Position numbers and translations under genes: made by a program. Below, piece after piece: positions 34,015 to 44,200 of a stretch of DNA of 52,818 bases. Every line of letters starts with the position of its first letter. Within the stretch, counting starts at the first letter, position 1. Where the stretch lies: positions 1-52,818 of the forward strand of contig JAIXTI010000101.1 in NCBI GenBank assembly GCA_027484025.1. The letters run 5' to 3'. The notes under the pieces are model-generated. The model was not told the origin of the DNA, did no database searches, and saw only the letters and a list, made by a program, of their open reading frames with translations. The stretch is from a bacterium (GTDB lineage Bacteria; Gemmatimonadota; Gemmatimonadetes; Gemmatimonadales; Gemmatimonadaceae).

Positions 34015-35214
34015 TCAGCGCCGAAGCAGTTGCATGGCGGTCCACACCAGGGCCGCCAAGGCCACGCTGCCGAGCAGAATGAACAGTGGCTGGACGGCGC
34101 GCTTCCGTTCGGCGATGGCCGGTTCCGGAAGCGGGGCGGCGACACTGGCCTTGTCGTCGATGTTGCGCTGCGCTGCGTCGGCTTCGCGCTGTTCTTCGCG
34201 CGTCGGCATCCGCACGCCTTGCCGCGGGGTGGGATCGCTCTTGATGGTGTTGCGCGGCGGGCGCGAAGTGGGTATTTCGCGCGTCTGATCGTAGAGCGTG
34301 CCTTCGAGGGGATACGCGGTGTACCCCACGCTGTCGGTTGCGTTGGATGCCACGAGGGCATCGCCTTCGAAGCGCACCGCAATCACGGTGATGTTGTCCG
34401 GACCGCCGCGGGCGTTGGCGCGATCGACGAGCTTGCGGCACACGAGGCGCACGTCCGGCTCGGTCGTGGTGAGTGCGCCGATTTCCTCGCCGCGCACGAG
34501 TCCTGACAGGCCGTCGCTGCACAGGATGAGCGTGTCGCCACGGCGCAGCTGCTGATGCGTGAGGTCGACCGTGATCTGCGCTTCCGGACCCAGCGCCTGC
34601 AGAATGATGTTGCGCCGGTCGCTGACTTCCGCTTCTTCCGGCGTGAGCTCACCGGCCTCCACCAGGCGTTGCATGAGCGACTGGTCCTTGGTGATCTGTC
34701 GCGCGAGCGCGTCGCGCACCAGGTAGGCGCGGCTATCGCCGACCTGTACGAGGAAGAGCCGATCGCCCAGCAGCCCGGCGATGGTCGCGGTCGTGCCCAT
34801 GCCGCGGTGCTCGGGGTTTTCCCGCGCATGCTGGTGAATGCGCGTGTTCGCGAGCACGGTGGCGTCGCGCAGCGCTTCGGCGAAGGTGGCAACGTCGGGC
34901 GTCGTTGCCTTGGACCACGACTCGCGAAGCCCCTCGAGCACCAACTGCCCGGCCATACTGCTCGCCAGTTCCCCGGAGGCGGCGCCGCCCATGCCGTCAG
35001 CCACCAGAAAGAGCAGGCCGTGCGCGTCGGCGGTGACCTCGTGGACGCCCTCCTCGAAGGTGAGCGTGGCGCCTGATTCCAGGTTGGCCACGAGGAAGGT
35101 GTCCTCGTTATGCTCGCGCGACTGCCCCACGTCCGTCAGCGCGAACACTCGGGCCACGACTCGGCGATCGCCGGTCGGGTGCGCTGAATTGGAATTGAGA
35201 GCGGATACGGTCAC
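34015..35214 (-). CDS. PP2C-type Ser/Thr protein phosphatase with C-terminal membrane anchor
   Basis: About 399 aa from GTG 35214, which overlaps a short upstream ORF; an in-frame GTG 35262 exists but lies upstream of the likely transcription start. PP2C metal motifs are complete: REHNEDTF, FLVADGMGGAASGE, MGTTATIAGLL, QVGDSRAYL, LILCSDGLSG and GGPDNITVIAV. After about residue 250 comes a charged linker, and a single membrane helix (LFILLGSVALAALVWTAMQL) ends the protein, so the catalytic domain faces the cytosol. It could reverse the Ser/Thr kinase encoded at 12909, although nothing but family logic links them. Confidence 0.94.
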   Translation of the reverse strand: MTVSALNSNSAHPTGDRRVVARVFALTDVGQSREHNEDTFLVANLESGATLTFEEGVHEVTADAHGLLFLVADGMGGAASGELASSMAGQLVLEGLRESWSKATTPDVATFAEALRDATVLANTRIHQHARENPEHRGMGTTATIAGLLGDRLFLVQVGDSRAYLVRDALARQITKDQSLMQRLVEAGELTPEEAEVSDRRNIILQALGPEAQITVDLTHQQLRRGDTLILCSDGLSGLVRGEEIGALTTTEPDVRLVCRKLVDRANARGGPDNITVIAVRFEGDALVASNATDSVGYTAYPLEGTLYDQTREIPTSRPPRNTIKSDPTPRQGVRMPTREEQREADAAQRNIDDKASVAAPLPEPAIAERKRAVQPLFILLGSVALAALVWTAMQLLRR

Positions 35215-35234
35215 AGCGTCTTGGTGCGGGCCAT
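35211..35234 (-). CDS. Seven-codon upstream ORF overlapping the PP2C start
   Basis: ATG 35234 opens a frame MARTKTL whose TGA overlaps the GTG start of the phosphatase (GTGA). No strong Shine-Dalgarno precedes it, but it lies about 10 nt after the transcription start expected from TATACT. Translation through it could load ribosomes onto the phosphatase start. It may also be chance. Confidence 0.35.
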   Translation of the reverse strand: MARTKTL

Positions 35235-35250
35235 TGCGTCGGAGGTGGGG

Positions 35251-35256
35251 AGTATA
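35251..35256 (-). promoter_or_regulatory. Candidate -10 box (TATACT) for the PP2C gene
   Basis: TATACT on the minus strand differs from the TATAAT consensus at one base and predicts transcription starting near 35244, leaving about 30 nt before GTG 35214. A TTGCAC-like -35 is 20 or more bases away and not optimal. Confidence 0.45.
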
Positions 35257-35375
35257 ACCCACCTACGGACGGGATCGCCGGAGGTTGCACCCGCGAACAC
35301 GATCGCGGAAGTCTTTGTTTAATGAGGACGCGTTGAAGATGGCCTCCGTTTCCCCGCTGGGTCAAATTCGGAGTT

Positions 35376-37322
35376 ATGCGGAGAACCCCTCAGTATTTCC
35401 CGGTTGCCGGCACGGCGACCGCTTGGTGGCTGGTGATCGCCAGCCTGGTCGTACCCCTCGCGGCCTGCGGCTCCGGGGCGCGCCCCGCGACTGGCGCGGT
35501 GCCGGCGCCGGCGGTGCCTGTGGCCCCTTTGGTGAAGGCCGGACTGCCCCCGGTGCCGGCGGTGCGCGGGGCGGCCGTGGCGATCCGGGTGCAGTACCCA
35601 GGACCGAACCAACTGCTCACCACCCGCGATTCAACCTTCATCCTCGGGTCGGTGGGTTCGGGGGACGTGGCACTTCGTATCAACGGGGTGACCGTCCCTG
35701 TGGCGCCGAATGGCGCCTTTTTGGGCTGGCTGGGGGCCCCGCTGGCGACGGCCCGCTATGAGATCGAGGCGGTGCGCGGGGCCGATACGGTGCGCCGGAC
35801 GGTGCCGGTCCGCTTTCCGGCCCGAACTCCGCTCATGGGCGGGGGGAAGCTGCGAGTGGATAGCGGCTCATTGGCCCCCGGGCGCGGCGTGTGGGCGCGA
35901 AACAGCGATCTGCTGCGGGTGAGTGTCCGTGCGCCCCGCAATGCCGTGGTGACGGTGCTGGGGGCCGACAGCGTGCGGTATCCGATGCTGGCAGCGGGCA
36001 TACCGGCGCCCGTCACCGATTCCACCGGCGATGCCGCGACCGTGTTCGCGACGGAGGTGGCGGCCTCGGTACTGGCCGACAGCGCCCGTCCATCGCGGGT
36101 GCTGGTGACGCGCGGCCGCGATTCGGTACTGCTTGCGGTGCCGCCGGTGCGTGCGCTCCCGACAACCTCGCGGCTGCTGGGCGTACTGCGATCGACGAGC
36201 ACGGTGGGCAGCGATACCGATCGGGTGGTCAGTGCCCGCACGATTGTCGACGGGACCTACAAGTGGCAGCTGCTTCCCGGTACGGTGCTCGAGGTGACGG
36301 GCCGCCAGAGTGGCTTTACGCGCGTGCGGCTCGATGCGCAGCTGGATGTGTGGGTGGACAACAATGACATCGCGCTGCTTCCGGCCGGTACGGCGCTGCC
36401 GCGGCGCGTGACCGGTGGCTTTCGCATGACGCCGTTCGTGACTCCCGCCGCGGAGTACGTGGATGTCGTGATCGGGACGGGCGACCGCCCGGCGCACCAT
36501 GTGGAAGCCGAAGGGTACACCATGACGCTCACGCTGTACGGTGTGCAGGCGAACCCCGACATCTCGCCGATCATTGGCAACGACTCCCTCGTGCGTCGTA
36601 TGGTGTGGGAGCAGGTCACGACCGATCGTGTGAAGATCACGCTCCAGCTGTCGCAGCCGGCGTATGGCTGGCTGTCGTTGTGGGATGATGCACGTCGCGC
36701 GTTCGTGTTGCGCGTGCGCCGGCTGCCGGCCATCGATGCGGCGCATCCACTGCGCGGGCTCACCATTGCCGTGGACCCCGGGCATCCGCCGGCGGGGTCC
36801 ACCGGCCCGACGGGGTTGTACGAAGGGGACGCGGTGTTTCCCGTGGGACTCAAGCTGGTAGAGCTGCTGCGCGAGCGCGGCGCGAACCCGGTCATCACGC
36901 GCACGAGTCTCGCGGCGGTGGGGCTCGCCGAGCGCGGTGTGCAGTCGCGCCGGGCCAACGCTCATGCGTTCATCTCCATTCACCTCAACGCGCTTCCCGA
37001 CGGTGTGAATCCGTTCACCACCAACGGCACGAGCACGCTGTTCTATCACAACGCCAGCGAGCCGTTGGCGCGTGATGTGCAGCGCGCGTTACAGGTGCGC
37101 TTTGGGCTGCGCGACCTTGGTGTGCACTATCAGAATCTGGCGGTCGCGCGCCCCAGCTGGTATCCGAGTGCCCTCGCCGAAGGGTTGTTCGTGATCGTGC
37201 CGGAACAGGAAGCGGCGATGCGGGACGAAGGATTTCAGCTCAAGTATGCGGAGGCGTTGCTGGAGGGGCTGGAGCAGTATTTCCGGCGACTGGCGATGCC
37301 GCAGCGCGAGCGCACCCCATGA
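35376..37322 (+). CDS. N-acetylmuramoyl-L-alanine amidase (Amidase_3) lipoprotein
   Basis: 648 aa. The leader ends in a lipobox L-A-A-C at about residue 31, suggesting a lipid anchor. The middle (about 265-340) contains a bacterial SH3-like segment (YKWQLLPGTVLEVTGRQSGF). The C-terminal amidase domain starts at about 463. Zinc-site motifs are AVDPGHP (about 465), GLYEGDAV, FISIHLNALPDG and the late Glu in FVIVPEQEAAM. The enzyme cleaves the bond between MurNAc and L-Ala in periplasmic murein, for example at division. It runs into the next gene by ATGA. Confidence 0.92.
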   Translation: MRRTPQYFPVAGTATAWWLVIASLVVPLAACGSGARPATGAVPAPAVPVAPLVKAGLPPVPAVRGAAVAIRVQYPGPNQLLTTRDSTFILGSVGSGDVALRINGVTVPVAPNGAFLGWLGAPLATARYEIEAVRGADTVRRTVPVRFPARTPLMGGGKLRVDSGSLAPGRGVWARNSDLLRVSVRAPRNAVVTVLGADSVRYPMLAAGIPAPVTDSTGDAATVFATEVAASVLADSARPSRVLVTRGRDSVLLAVPPVRALPTTSRLLGVLRSTSTVGSDTDRVVSARTIVDGTYKWQLLPGTVLEVTGRQSGFTRVRLDAQLDVWVDNNDIALLPAGTALPRRVTGGFRMTPFVTPAAEYVDVVIGTGDRPAHHVEAEGYTMTLTLYGVQANPDISPIIGNDSLVRRMVWEQVTTDRVKITLQLSQPAYGWLSLWDDARRAFVLRVRRLPAIDAAHPLRGLTIAVDPGHPPAGSTGPTGLYEGDAVFPVGLKLVELLRERGANPVITRTSLAAVGLAERGVQSRRANAHAFISIHLNALPDGVNPFTTNGTSTLFYHNASEPLARDVQRALQVRFGLRDLGVHYQNLAVARPSWYPSALAEGLFVIVPEQEAAMRDEGFQLKYAEALLEGLEQYFRRLAMPQRERTP

Positions 37323-40300
37323 GCGGTGGGGGCGTGGGGCGGTGGTGGCGCGCGTGGTACGCGGTGCTACTGGTGACGCTGTGCGCGACGTCGTTGCCCG
37401 CGCAGGTGGATCCGCGCGGGCCCGTGCGCACGATCACCACGACGCACCTGCGCGTGCACTTTGCCCCGCGGCTCGACTCATTGGCGCGCCTGGCGGCGGT
37501 GTATGCGGAGACGGCATATGGGCAGCTGTCGCGTGAGCTCGCGGCGCCGCGTGGTGTGATCGATCTGCTGCTGATCGACAACACCGATGTGAGTAACGGG
37601 TTTGCGCAGATTTTCCCGAGCAACCGCGTCGTGATCTACGCGGTGCCGCCGGTGACCTCGCGCGAGTTGCGCTTTCACGATGACTGGCTGCGCATGGTCA
37701 TCACGCACGAGCTCGCGCACATCTTTCATCTCGATCGTGCGCGTGGCCTGTGGCGTGTGGGGCGCGCGATCTTCGGGCGCAACCCATTGTTCTTTCCCAA
37801 TGCCTTCACGCCCAGCTGGGTGAAAGAAGGGCTGGCGGTGCATTACGAAAGTGCGCTTACGGGGAGCGGACGTCTGGTGAGCACGGAGTTTCCGGTGTTG
37901 CTGCGGGCGGCCGCTCGCGACAGTCAGCTGGTGCCGTTGGCGCGCTGGTCGTTGAGCACCACGCGCTTTCCTCGCGGGCAGGTGGCGTACGGGTACGGCG
38001 CGCTGCTCATGGGGCGCGCGGCGGATGCCGCGGATTCCGCGCGGCAGTCTGGGCACGCGGTGGGGATGCGCCGCTATGTCGACGTGACGGCGGCGAACGT
38101 CGTGCCGTTTTTGCTGCAGCGTAACTCGTACGCCGGCTTTGGGAAGTCATTCAACAGTACGTGGCAGGCGTTTGCCGACTCGGTGATGCGCGCGAGTATC
38201 TCGTCACGCAGGAATGACGACGCGTGGCGCATCGTGAGCCCCGACGGATGGTATGCCGAAAGTCCGCGTTGGGTTGGCGCCGATTCGGTGGTGTGGAGCG
38301 CGTCGAACGGGCGCGAAGTCACGGGCGTGTACGTGTCGCCGGTGTCCGCTGTCGGTGGTGCGAAGGCGACGGCGCCGCGTCGCGTGGCGTGGCGCAACGC
38401 GCTCGATGTGAACGTCCCGCTCGACTCGAGCGGTGATACCCTGGTGTACGCGCAACTCGAGCGACGCGATGCGTACATCACGCACAGTGATTTGTATCGC
38501 CGCAACGGGACGCGCGAAGTCCAGCTTACGCGTGGGGCTCGCCTCACGCAGCCCGACGCACGGCACGATGGCAGCATTGTCGCGGTGCAGTTGGCCGCCA
38601 ACGCCAGCCGCTTGGTGCGCGTGAGCGCCGATGGTGAGGTCATCACGCCGTTCACCGCCGATCGCACGGGTGAGCGCTGGGCGGACCCGCGCTGGTCTCC
38701 CGACGGGAGTGAGGTCGTGGCAGTGCAGCTGTTGCCGTCGGGGGTGCAGCGCGTGGTGGTGCTCGACGTCACGGGGCAGCTGCGGCGCGTGGTGACTGGC
38801 GGACGCGGGGTGTTTGCGAGTCCGTCGTTCACGCCCGATGGCGGGCGATTGGTGTGGGCGAGTGATGCCAGTGGTAGCATGCAGCTGGAGACGGCGCGGC
38901 GTGGTGCCGTAACGGTGGTCGACACAATGTCCTGGTTGCGTGAGGTCGGGTTGCCGACGCAGGCCAGTGCGGTATCGACGGCGGTGTACGAGCCCACGGT
39001 TTCACCCGACGGCCAACAGGTGGTGGCGCTGGTACAACGCGGCGATGGTTTTCATGTGGCGGTGGTGCCGCTCGATACCGCGGGGCCGCCGGTGCGTCGC
39101 ACGTGGTACCCAGGTAGTGCACGCGGTGCATCGCGCGCGCCGGCCAACGCCGATTCGCTGCGCATCGATTCGTTGCCCAGCCGGAAGTACTCGGCCAGGC
39201 CGATGCTGTGGCCTCGCTACTGGCTGCCGCTGGTTGGCGAAGGGCGCACCGGCGGTGCGACGTATGGTGTTGCGTCGAGCGGGGAAGACATTCTCGGGCG
39301 TCACGTGTGGGACGTGAGCCTGTTGCGCGAGCCCACGTTGGGCGAGACCGATGGCTCGCTCACGTACCGTTACGCGGGGCTGGGGATGCCCATCACGAGT
39401 GTGTCGTTCACGCAGGAGTGGGACGGCACCTTTGTGGTGCGCAACGACAGCGGTGCTGCGTTGGGGCTCGTCGCGCGCAAGCGGCGATTCCTGACGTTGA
39501 GCAACACCTACATCGTGCCGCGTATCCGCTGGACGGCGAGCGCCACGGTCGGCTTGCAATACGAAATGCGCGACTTTACGGCCGACGCCGATTCGGTGCT
39601 CGGGCCTGCCGATTCCGGTGTACGACTGGGGACGCGGTATCCGAGTTTCTTCTTCAACAGCAGCTATAGCACGGCGCGGTTGGCGTTGCGCGGTGTGAGT
39701 GTCGAAGAAGGGTTCAGCATTTCGCAGAGCACGTCGTATCGGTGGCTCGAGGACAATCCCGAAACGGGATCGTTCCGCAGTGTGCTCTCGGCACGCGGCT
39801 TCGTGCCGCTCAACTTGCCGGGCTATGCGCGGCACGTGCTGGCCGTGCGTGGTGCGGCGGCGTGGACCGACAATCGCACGCGGACGGAGTTCACCGTGGG
39901 AGGCACGAGCGGTGTGGCTACGGAGCTGTTACCCGGTGTGGCCGTGGGGGACCCTGCGCGGGCGTTCCCGGTGCGCGGCACCGTTCCGGGGGTGCAGCGC
40001 GGTGCGCGCGTAGTTGGTGGCACGGTGGAGTACCGGGCGCCGCTGGTGATGTTCAGTCGCGTGCCGAGTCCGCTGACGGTATACAGCGACCGGCTGAGTT
40101 TCGCGTTGTTCAGTGATGCAGCGCGGGCGTGGTGCCCGGCGGCGCTGCGCAGCAACACCACGGTGTGTTTGCCCAATGGCGTGCGTGACGGCTGGCTGGC
40201 GAGCGCCGGTGCCGAACTCGTGCTCGATGTGGCCGTGCAGTACGACGCGCCGCTGCGTTTGCGCGTCGGTTCGGCGGTGCCATATGCAGCGCCGGTCGGC

Positions 40301-40348
40301 GTGAGCCGCAAGGGCGCATTCTACGTGACACTTGGCGGATACTTTTAA
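37319..40348 (+). CDS. Metalloprotease-propeller-barrel outer-membrane protein
   Basis: 1009 aa with signal peptide (cleavage near L-P-A-Q). Three parts follow. Residues about 45-290 form a gluzincin-type peptidase domain with HELAH at 130-134 and a downstream Glu in WVKEG at 170. Residues about 300-640 carry TolB/WD40-like blades (DPRWSPDGSEV, SPSFTPDGGRLVW, PTVSPDGQQVVAL). The last ~350 residues show alternating strands ending in FYVTLGGYF, an outer-membrane barrel end with terminal Phe. It may be a surface protease anchored by its own barrel. It is coupled to the amidase gene. The barrel is inferred from pattern; the HExxH site is plain. Confidence 0.75.
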   Translation: MSGGGVGRWWRAWYAVLLVTLCATSLPAQVDPRGPVRTITTTHLRVHFAPRLDSLARLAAVYAETAYGQLSRELAAPRGVIDLLLIDNTDVSNGFAQIFPSNRVVIYAVPPVTSRELRFHDDWLRMVITHELAHIFHLDRARGLWRVGRAIFGRNPLFFPNAFTPSWVKEGLAVHYESALTGSGRLVSTEFPVLLRAAARDSQLVPLARWSLSTTRFPRGQVAYGYGALLMGRAADAADSARQSGHAVGMRRYVDVTAANVVPFLLQRNSYAGFGKSFNSTWQAFADSVMRASISSRRNDDAWRIVSPDGWYAESPRWVGADSVVWSASNGREVTGVYVSPVSAVGGAKATAPRRVAWRNALDVNVPLDSSGDTLVYAQLERRDAYITHSDLYRRNGTREVQLTRGARLTQPDARHDGSIVAVQLAANASRLVRVSADGEVITPFTADRTGERWADPRWSPDGSEVVAVQLLPSGVQRVVVLDVTGQLRRVVTGGRGVFASPSFTPDGGRLVWASDASGSMQLETARRGAVTVVDTMSWLREVGLPTQASAVSTAVYEPTVSPDGQQVVALVQRGDGFHVAVVPLDTAGPPVRRTWYPGSARGASRAPANADSLRIDSLPSRKYSARPMLWPRYWLPLVGEGRTGGATYGVASSGEDILGRHVWDVSLLREPTLGETDGSLTYRYAGLGMPITSVSFTQEWDGTFVVRNDSGAALGLVARKRRFLTLSNTYIVPRIRWTASATVGLQYEMRDFTADADSVLGPADSGVRLGTRYPSFFFNSSYSTARLALRGVSVEEGFSISQSTSYRWLEDNPETGSFRSVLSARGFVPLNLPGYARHVLAVRGAAAWTDNRTRTEFTVGGTSGVATELLPGVAVGDPARAFPVRGTVPGVQRGARVVGGTVEYRAPLVMFSRVPSPLTVYSDRLSFALFSDAARAWCPAALRSNTTVCLPNGVRDGWLASAGAELVLDVAVQYDAPLRLRVGSAVPYAAPVGVSRKGAFYVTLGGYF
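40340..40345 (+). promoter_or_regulatory. Candidate -10 box (TACTTT) 6 nt before the carbonic anhydrase-like gene
   Basis: The hexamer overlaps the last codons of the preceding gene (TAC TTT TAA) and is followed by TAATCC-ATG. Because Tyr-Phe-stop is also dictated by the barrel's C-terminus, coincidence is a real alternative. Confidence 0.3.
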
Positions 40349-40351
40349 TCC

Positions 40352-40840
40352 ATGAGCCAGTCTTTCATTCATCCCACCGCCGTCCTGCTTGGCGACGTGC
40401 AGCTGGCGGACGACACGAGCGTGTGGCCCACGGCGGTGATTCGCGGCGATGTCGAGCGCATTGTGATTGGGGCGCGCAGCAACGTGCAGGATGGCGCGGT
40501 CATTCATGCCGACCCCGGCAAGCCGACGATCGTGGGCGAGGAGTGCGTGATCGGCCATCGCGCCATCGTACACGGCAGTGTGCTCGAGGACGGCGTGCTG
40601 GTGGGGATGGGCGCGATTCTGCTGAACGGCGTGCACGTGGGCAGCGGGAGCATCATTGGCGCCGGGGCGGTGCTTACCGAGGGGATGGTGGTGCCGCCGG
40701 GCTCGATGGTGCTGGGCGTGCCGGGCAAGGTGGTGCGTGCGGTGAGCGCCGAGCAGCAGGCGGGGATTCGCGCCAATGCGGCGAGGTATGTGGCGCTGGC
40801 GGCGCGGCACCGGGCGGGGGAACTGCCGCGGATGAGCTAA
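40352..40840 (+). CDS. Gamma-class carbonic anhydrase-like hexapeptide protein
   Basis: 162 aa left-handed beta-helix protein. Hexapeptide turns run throughout (VLLGDVQLADDTSVWPTAVI, IVIGARSNVQDGAVI). Three His residues sit where the gamma-carbonic anhydrase zinc ligands are expected: VIHAD, VIGHRA and IVHGS. Trimers of such proteins hydrate CO2, though many family members have no measured activity. It begins 4 nt after the barrel gene. The C-terminal helix ends the family domain normally. Confidence 0.88.
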   Translation: MSQSFIHPTAVLLGDVQLADDTSVWPTAVIRGDVERIVIGARSNVQDGAVIHADPGKPTIVGEECVIGHRAIVHGSVLEDGVLVGMGAILLNGVHVGSGSIIGAGAVLTEGMVVPPGSMVLGVPGKVVRAVSAEQQAGIRANAARYVALAARHRAGELPRMS

Positions 40841-41264
40841 CGCGGTTCCTGTGGTTGCAGGCAATTCACTCCCCGCGAGTGTGAATGCAGGCAAGCGACC
40901 CCGTGCATGCGGCGGAAATGACCGAACCACGTCACAATTGTTCGTGGCGGGGTACTGACGGGTTGATGCGCGGTGTCGTGCTCGACGGCATTCCGTAACA
41001 GTATGTTGTTCAATCGTTTGCGCGGGGGCTTCGGCACTGTCAGAGGGCACTGTCATGGTGAGGTATGTGACAGAACGTCCATCGCGTGTGCAGAACGCTT
41101 CACAAAGCTGCGTCCGGTGGACAACTGCCCCGTCGCCGCACAAAAGTGATCTCTCGTTTGGAAGTGCGGGCGCCGTATAGCGTTACGGGGCGACTTGCGC
41201 GGTCTCACGAAGAGAGGCACCATACCGCCCCGCCAACGACCGCCCCAACAGGAGTATTTCCCGT
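40841..41264. other. 424-bp intergenic region upstream of nrdJ
   Basis: No convincing gene was found. A 10-bp direct repeat GGCACTGTCA occurs at 41033-41042 and 41046-41055, and CTGTCA/TGACAG form an inverted pair at 41050-41055 and 41068-41073, so an operator is possible about 200 bp before nrdJ. I looked for an NrdR box and a cobalamin-riboswitch B12 box and found neither. AGGAG lies 11 nt before the nrdJ ATG. Confidence 0.5.
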
Positions 41265-44200
41265 ATGCCTTTCTCTGTTACGCCACCGGACGGACTGGTT
41301 ACGCTGTCGTCGAATGCACGCACGGTGCTCGACAAGCGGTACCTCGTAAAGGACAAGTCCGGTACGTCAATCGAGAAGCCGGAGGACATGTTCTGGCGGG
41401 TGGCGACGGTGGTGGCCGAGGCCGACCGGCGCTACGGCGCGAGCGACGGGGCGGTGCAGGCGCTGGCGGAGGAGTTCTACTTCCTCATGACGCAGCGCCG
41501 GTTCGAGCCGAACTCGCCGACGCTCATGAACGCCGGCCGTCCGTTGGGGCAGCTGTCGGCCTGTTTCGTGTTGCCGGTGGAGGATGCGCTGAGCAACGGG
41601 CAGAACGGCATTTACGACACGTTGCGCAGCATGGCGCTCATCCATCAGTCCGGCGGCGGCACCGGCTTTTCGTTTTCGCGGTTGCGCAGCAAGGGGAGCA
41701 TGGTGCGCAGCACGACGGGGGTAGCGAGCGGTCCCATTTCGTTCATGGAGCTGTACGACGCGAGCACCGACGCGGTGAAGCAGGGCGGCACGCGTCGCGG
41801 CGCGAACATGGGCATTCTGCGCGTCGATCATCCGGACGTGCTCGACTTCATTGGCAGCAAGGAAGACCTCAGCAAGATCACGAACTTCAACATCTCGGTG
41901 GGGATCACCACGAAGTTCATGGACGCGCTCAAGGCCGACGGGTCGTACGATCTCCTCGATCCGTCGAACGGGGCCGTGGTGGGGCAGCTGCGCGCGCGCG
42001 AGGTGTGGGATCGCATGATTCTGGGCGCGTGGCGCACGGGCGAGCCCGGCGTGTTCTTCATTGACGAGGCGAACAAGTACAACCCGGTGCCGCATTTGGG
42101 GGCGTATGAGGCGACGAACCCGTGTGTCACGGGCGACACGCTCGTCTCGACGACGCACGGTCTCGTGCCCATCGCGCAGATGGCCGAGCGGGGTGACGCG
42201 GCGGGTGTCACGCTCGATTCACGTTTCAGCGCCGGCAAGGTGGGGCCGGCCGGCGTGCCGTTCGCGAGTGGCGTGAAGCCGGTATTCCGCGTGGTGACGC
42301 GCGAGGGCTACGAAATTCGCGTGACGGCCGATCACCGGTTCATGACCGCGCGGGGCTGGGTGGAAGCGCAGGCGCTACAGCCTGGTGATGCGCTGCACAT
42401 CCAGAACACCAAGGGCGGGTTTGGTGTTGAGGGCACGAGTGAGGAGGGGCGGGTGCAGGGGTGGCTTTGCTCGTCAAACGAGGTGACGACGCCGGAGTGG
42501 ATGGGTGGTATGGCGGCCGAAGGCGGTGCCGCGACCAAGCTCGATCGCGTTCCGGCAACGCTCGTTGCTGGTAGCGAGGCGATGCAGCACGGTTTCCTGC
42601 AGGCGCTCTTTACGGCGGATGCCCAGGTGGAATCCGCCCGACTCGTGCTCTTCGGTGAGTCGACTGTGCTGTTGCAGGACGTCCAGCGTATGCTTCTCAA
42701 CTTCGGTATTGCTTCTTCGCTGGAGGGCACATCGACGCTCGCGATCGAGCGTGAAAATGTGCAGCGCTTTGCAACCGAGATCGGTTTCGTCGGCGATGAA
42801 CGCAACGCGGATCTTGCAGCGTGTGTAGCGAGCAGCCGCGGACACGAGGCATTCACCGCCCGGTTCGACGCGCTGGTGCCTGCCGGTGAGGAGATGGTGT
42901 ACGACCTCACCGAGCCGCTCACGCACTCGTTTATCGGCAACGGATTCGTGGTGCACAACTGTGGCGAACAGCCGCTCCTCGCCTACGACGTGTGCAACCT
43001 GGGGTCGGTGAACCTTGGCTACTACGTACGCAACGGGCAGGTGGACTGGGATGCGATGCGTCGCGACATCGCGCTCAGCACGCACTTCCTCGACAACATC
43101 ATCGACGTCAACAAGTACCCGCTGCCGGAAATCGACGCGCTGAGCAAGCGCATTCGCCGCATCGGGCTTGGCGTGATGGGCTTTGCCGACATGCTCGTTC
43201 GACTCGGCATTCCCTACGACAGCGCCGAAGGGGTGGAGATGGGTCGTCGGGTGATGGAGTTCCTCGACGTCGAGGGGAAGAAGGAGAGCGAGCGACTGGC
43301 CAAGGAACGTGGTGCGTTCCCCGAGTGGGCGCGCAGTATCTGGGGGCCCGACGAAACGTGTGCGCGCGATGCGCAGGGGCAGCGCATTCGCCCCATGCAG
43401 CTGCTTCGCAACTGCAACGTGACCACGGTCGCGCCTACGGGAACCATCTCCATCATTGCCGGCTGTTCGAGCGGGCTCGAGCCGTTGTTCGCGGTGGCGT
43501 TCATGCGCAATCAGGCGGGCGTGATGATGCCCGACGTGAACGAAGATTTCGTGGCGATCGCGAAGGCCGAAGGGTGGTATAGCGACGAGCTGATGGAGCG
43601 CATTGCGAAGACGGGAAGCGTGAAGCATCCGGAGGTGCCGGTGTCGTGGCAGCGGGTGTTCAACACCGCCAACAACATCGCGCCCGAGTATCACATCCGC
43701 ATGCAGGCGGCGTTTCAGCAGCACTGTGACTCGGCGATCTCCAAGACCACCAACTTCGGTCACGCGGCCACGGTCGACGACGTGCGCGCCATTTACGAGA
43801 TGGCGTACGACATGAAATGCAAGGGCGTGACGGTGTATCGCGATGGTTCGCGCGACGGTCAGGTGCTGAGCACGGGCGCTACGCAGGATGCGGCGGCCAA
43901 GCGTGATGGCGCCGCCGCCGCACCGGCTGCAGGCGACGCGAAGACTGATGGCAAGGATGTCGCGGTGCTCAAGCGTGAACTCGGCGAACTGCAAGGCACG
44001 ATGGCCGAGCTGCAGAGCGAACTGGAACGCACGAAGAAGGCGCTGTTCACTGCGGAAGCGGAGAACGCGAACCGTCGCGGCAAGCGCTCACGCCCGGAAG
44101 TGATGCGCGGCACCACGTACCGCAAGGATACGCCGCTCGGCACGATGTTCGTGAACATCACCGAAGACGAGAAGGGACAGCCGTTCGAAGTGTTCCTCAA

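Noticed and set aside
40841-41264. Cobalamin riboswitch or NrdR box upstream of the B12-dependent reductase
   Set aside because: I could not find a B12-box-like sequence or an NrdR-type ACACWATAT pattern in this gap.
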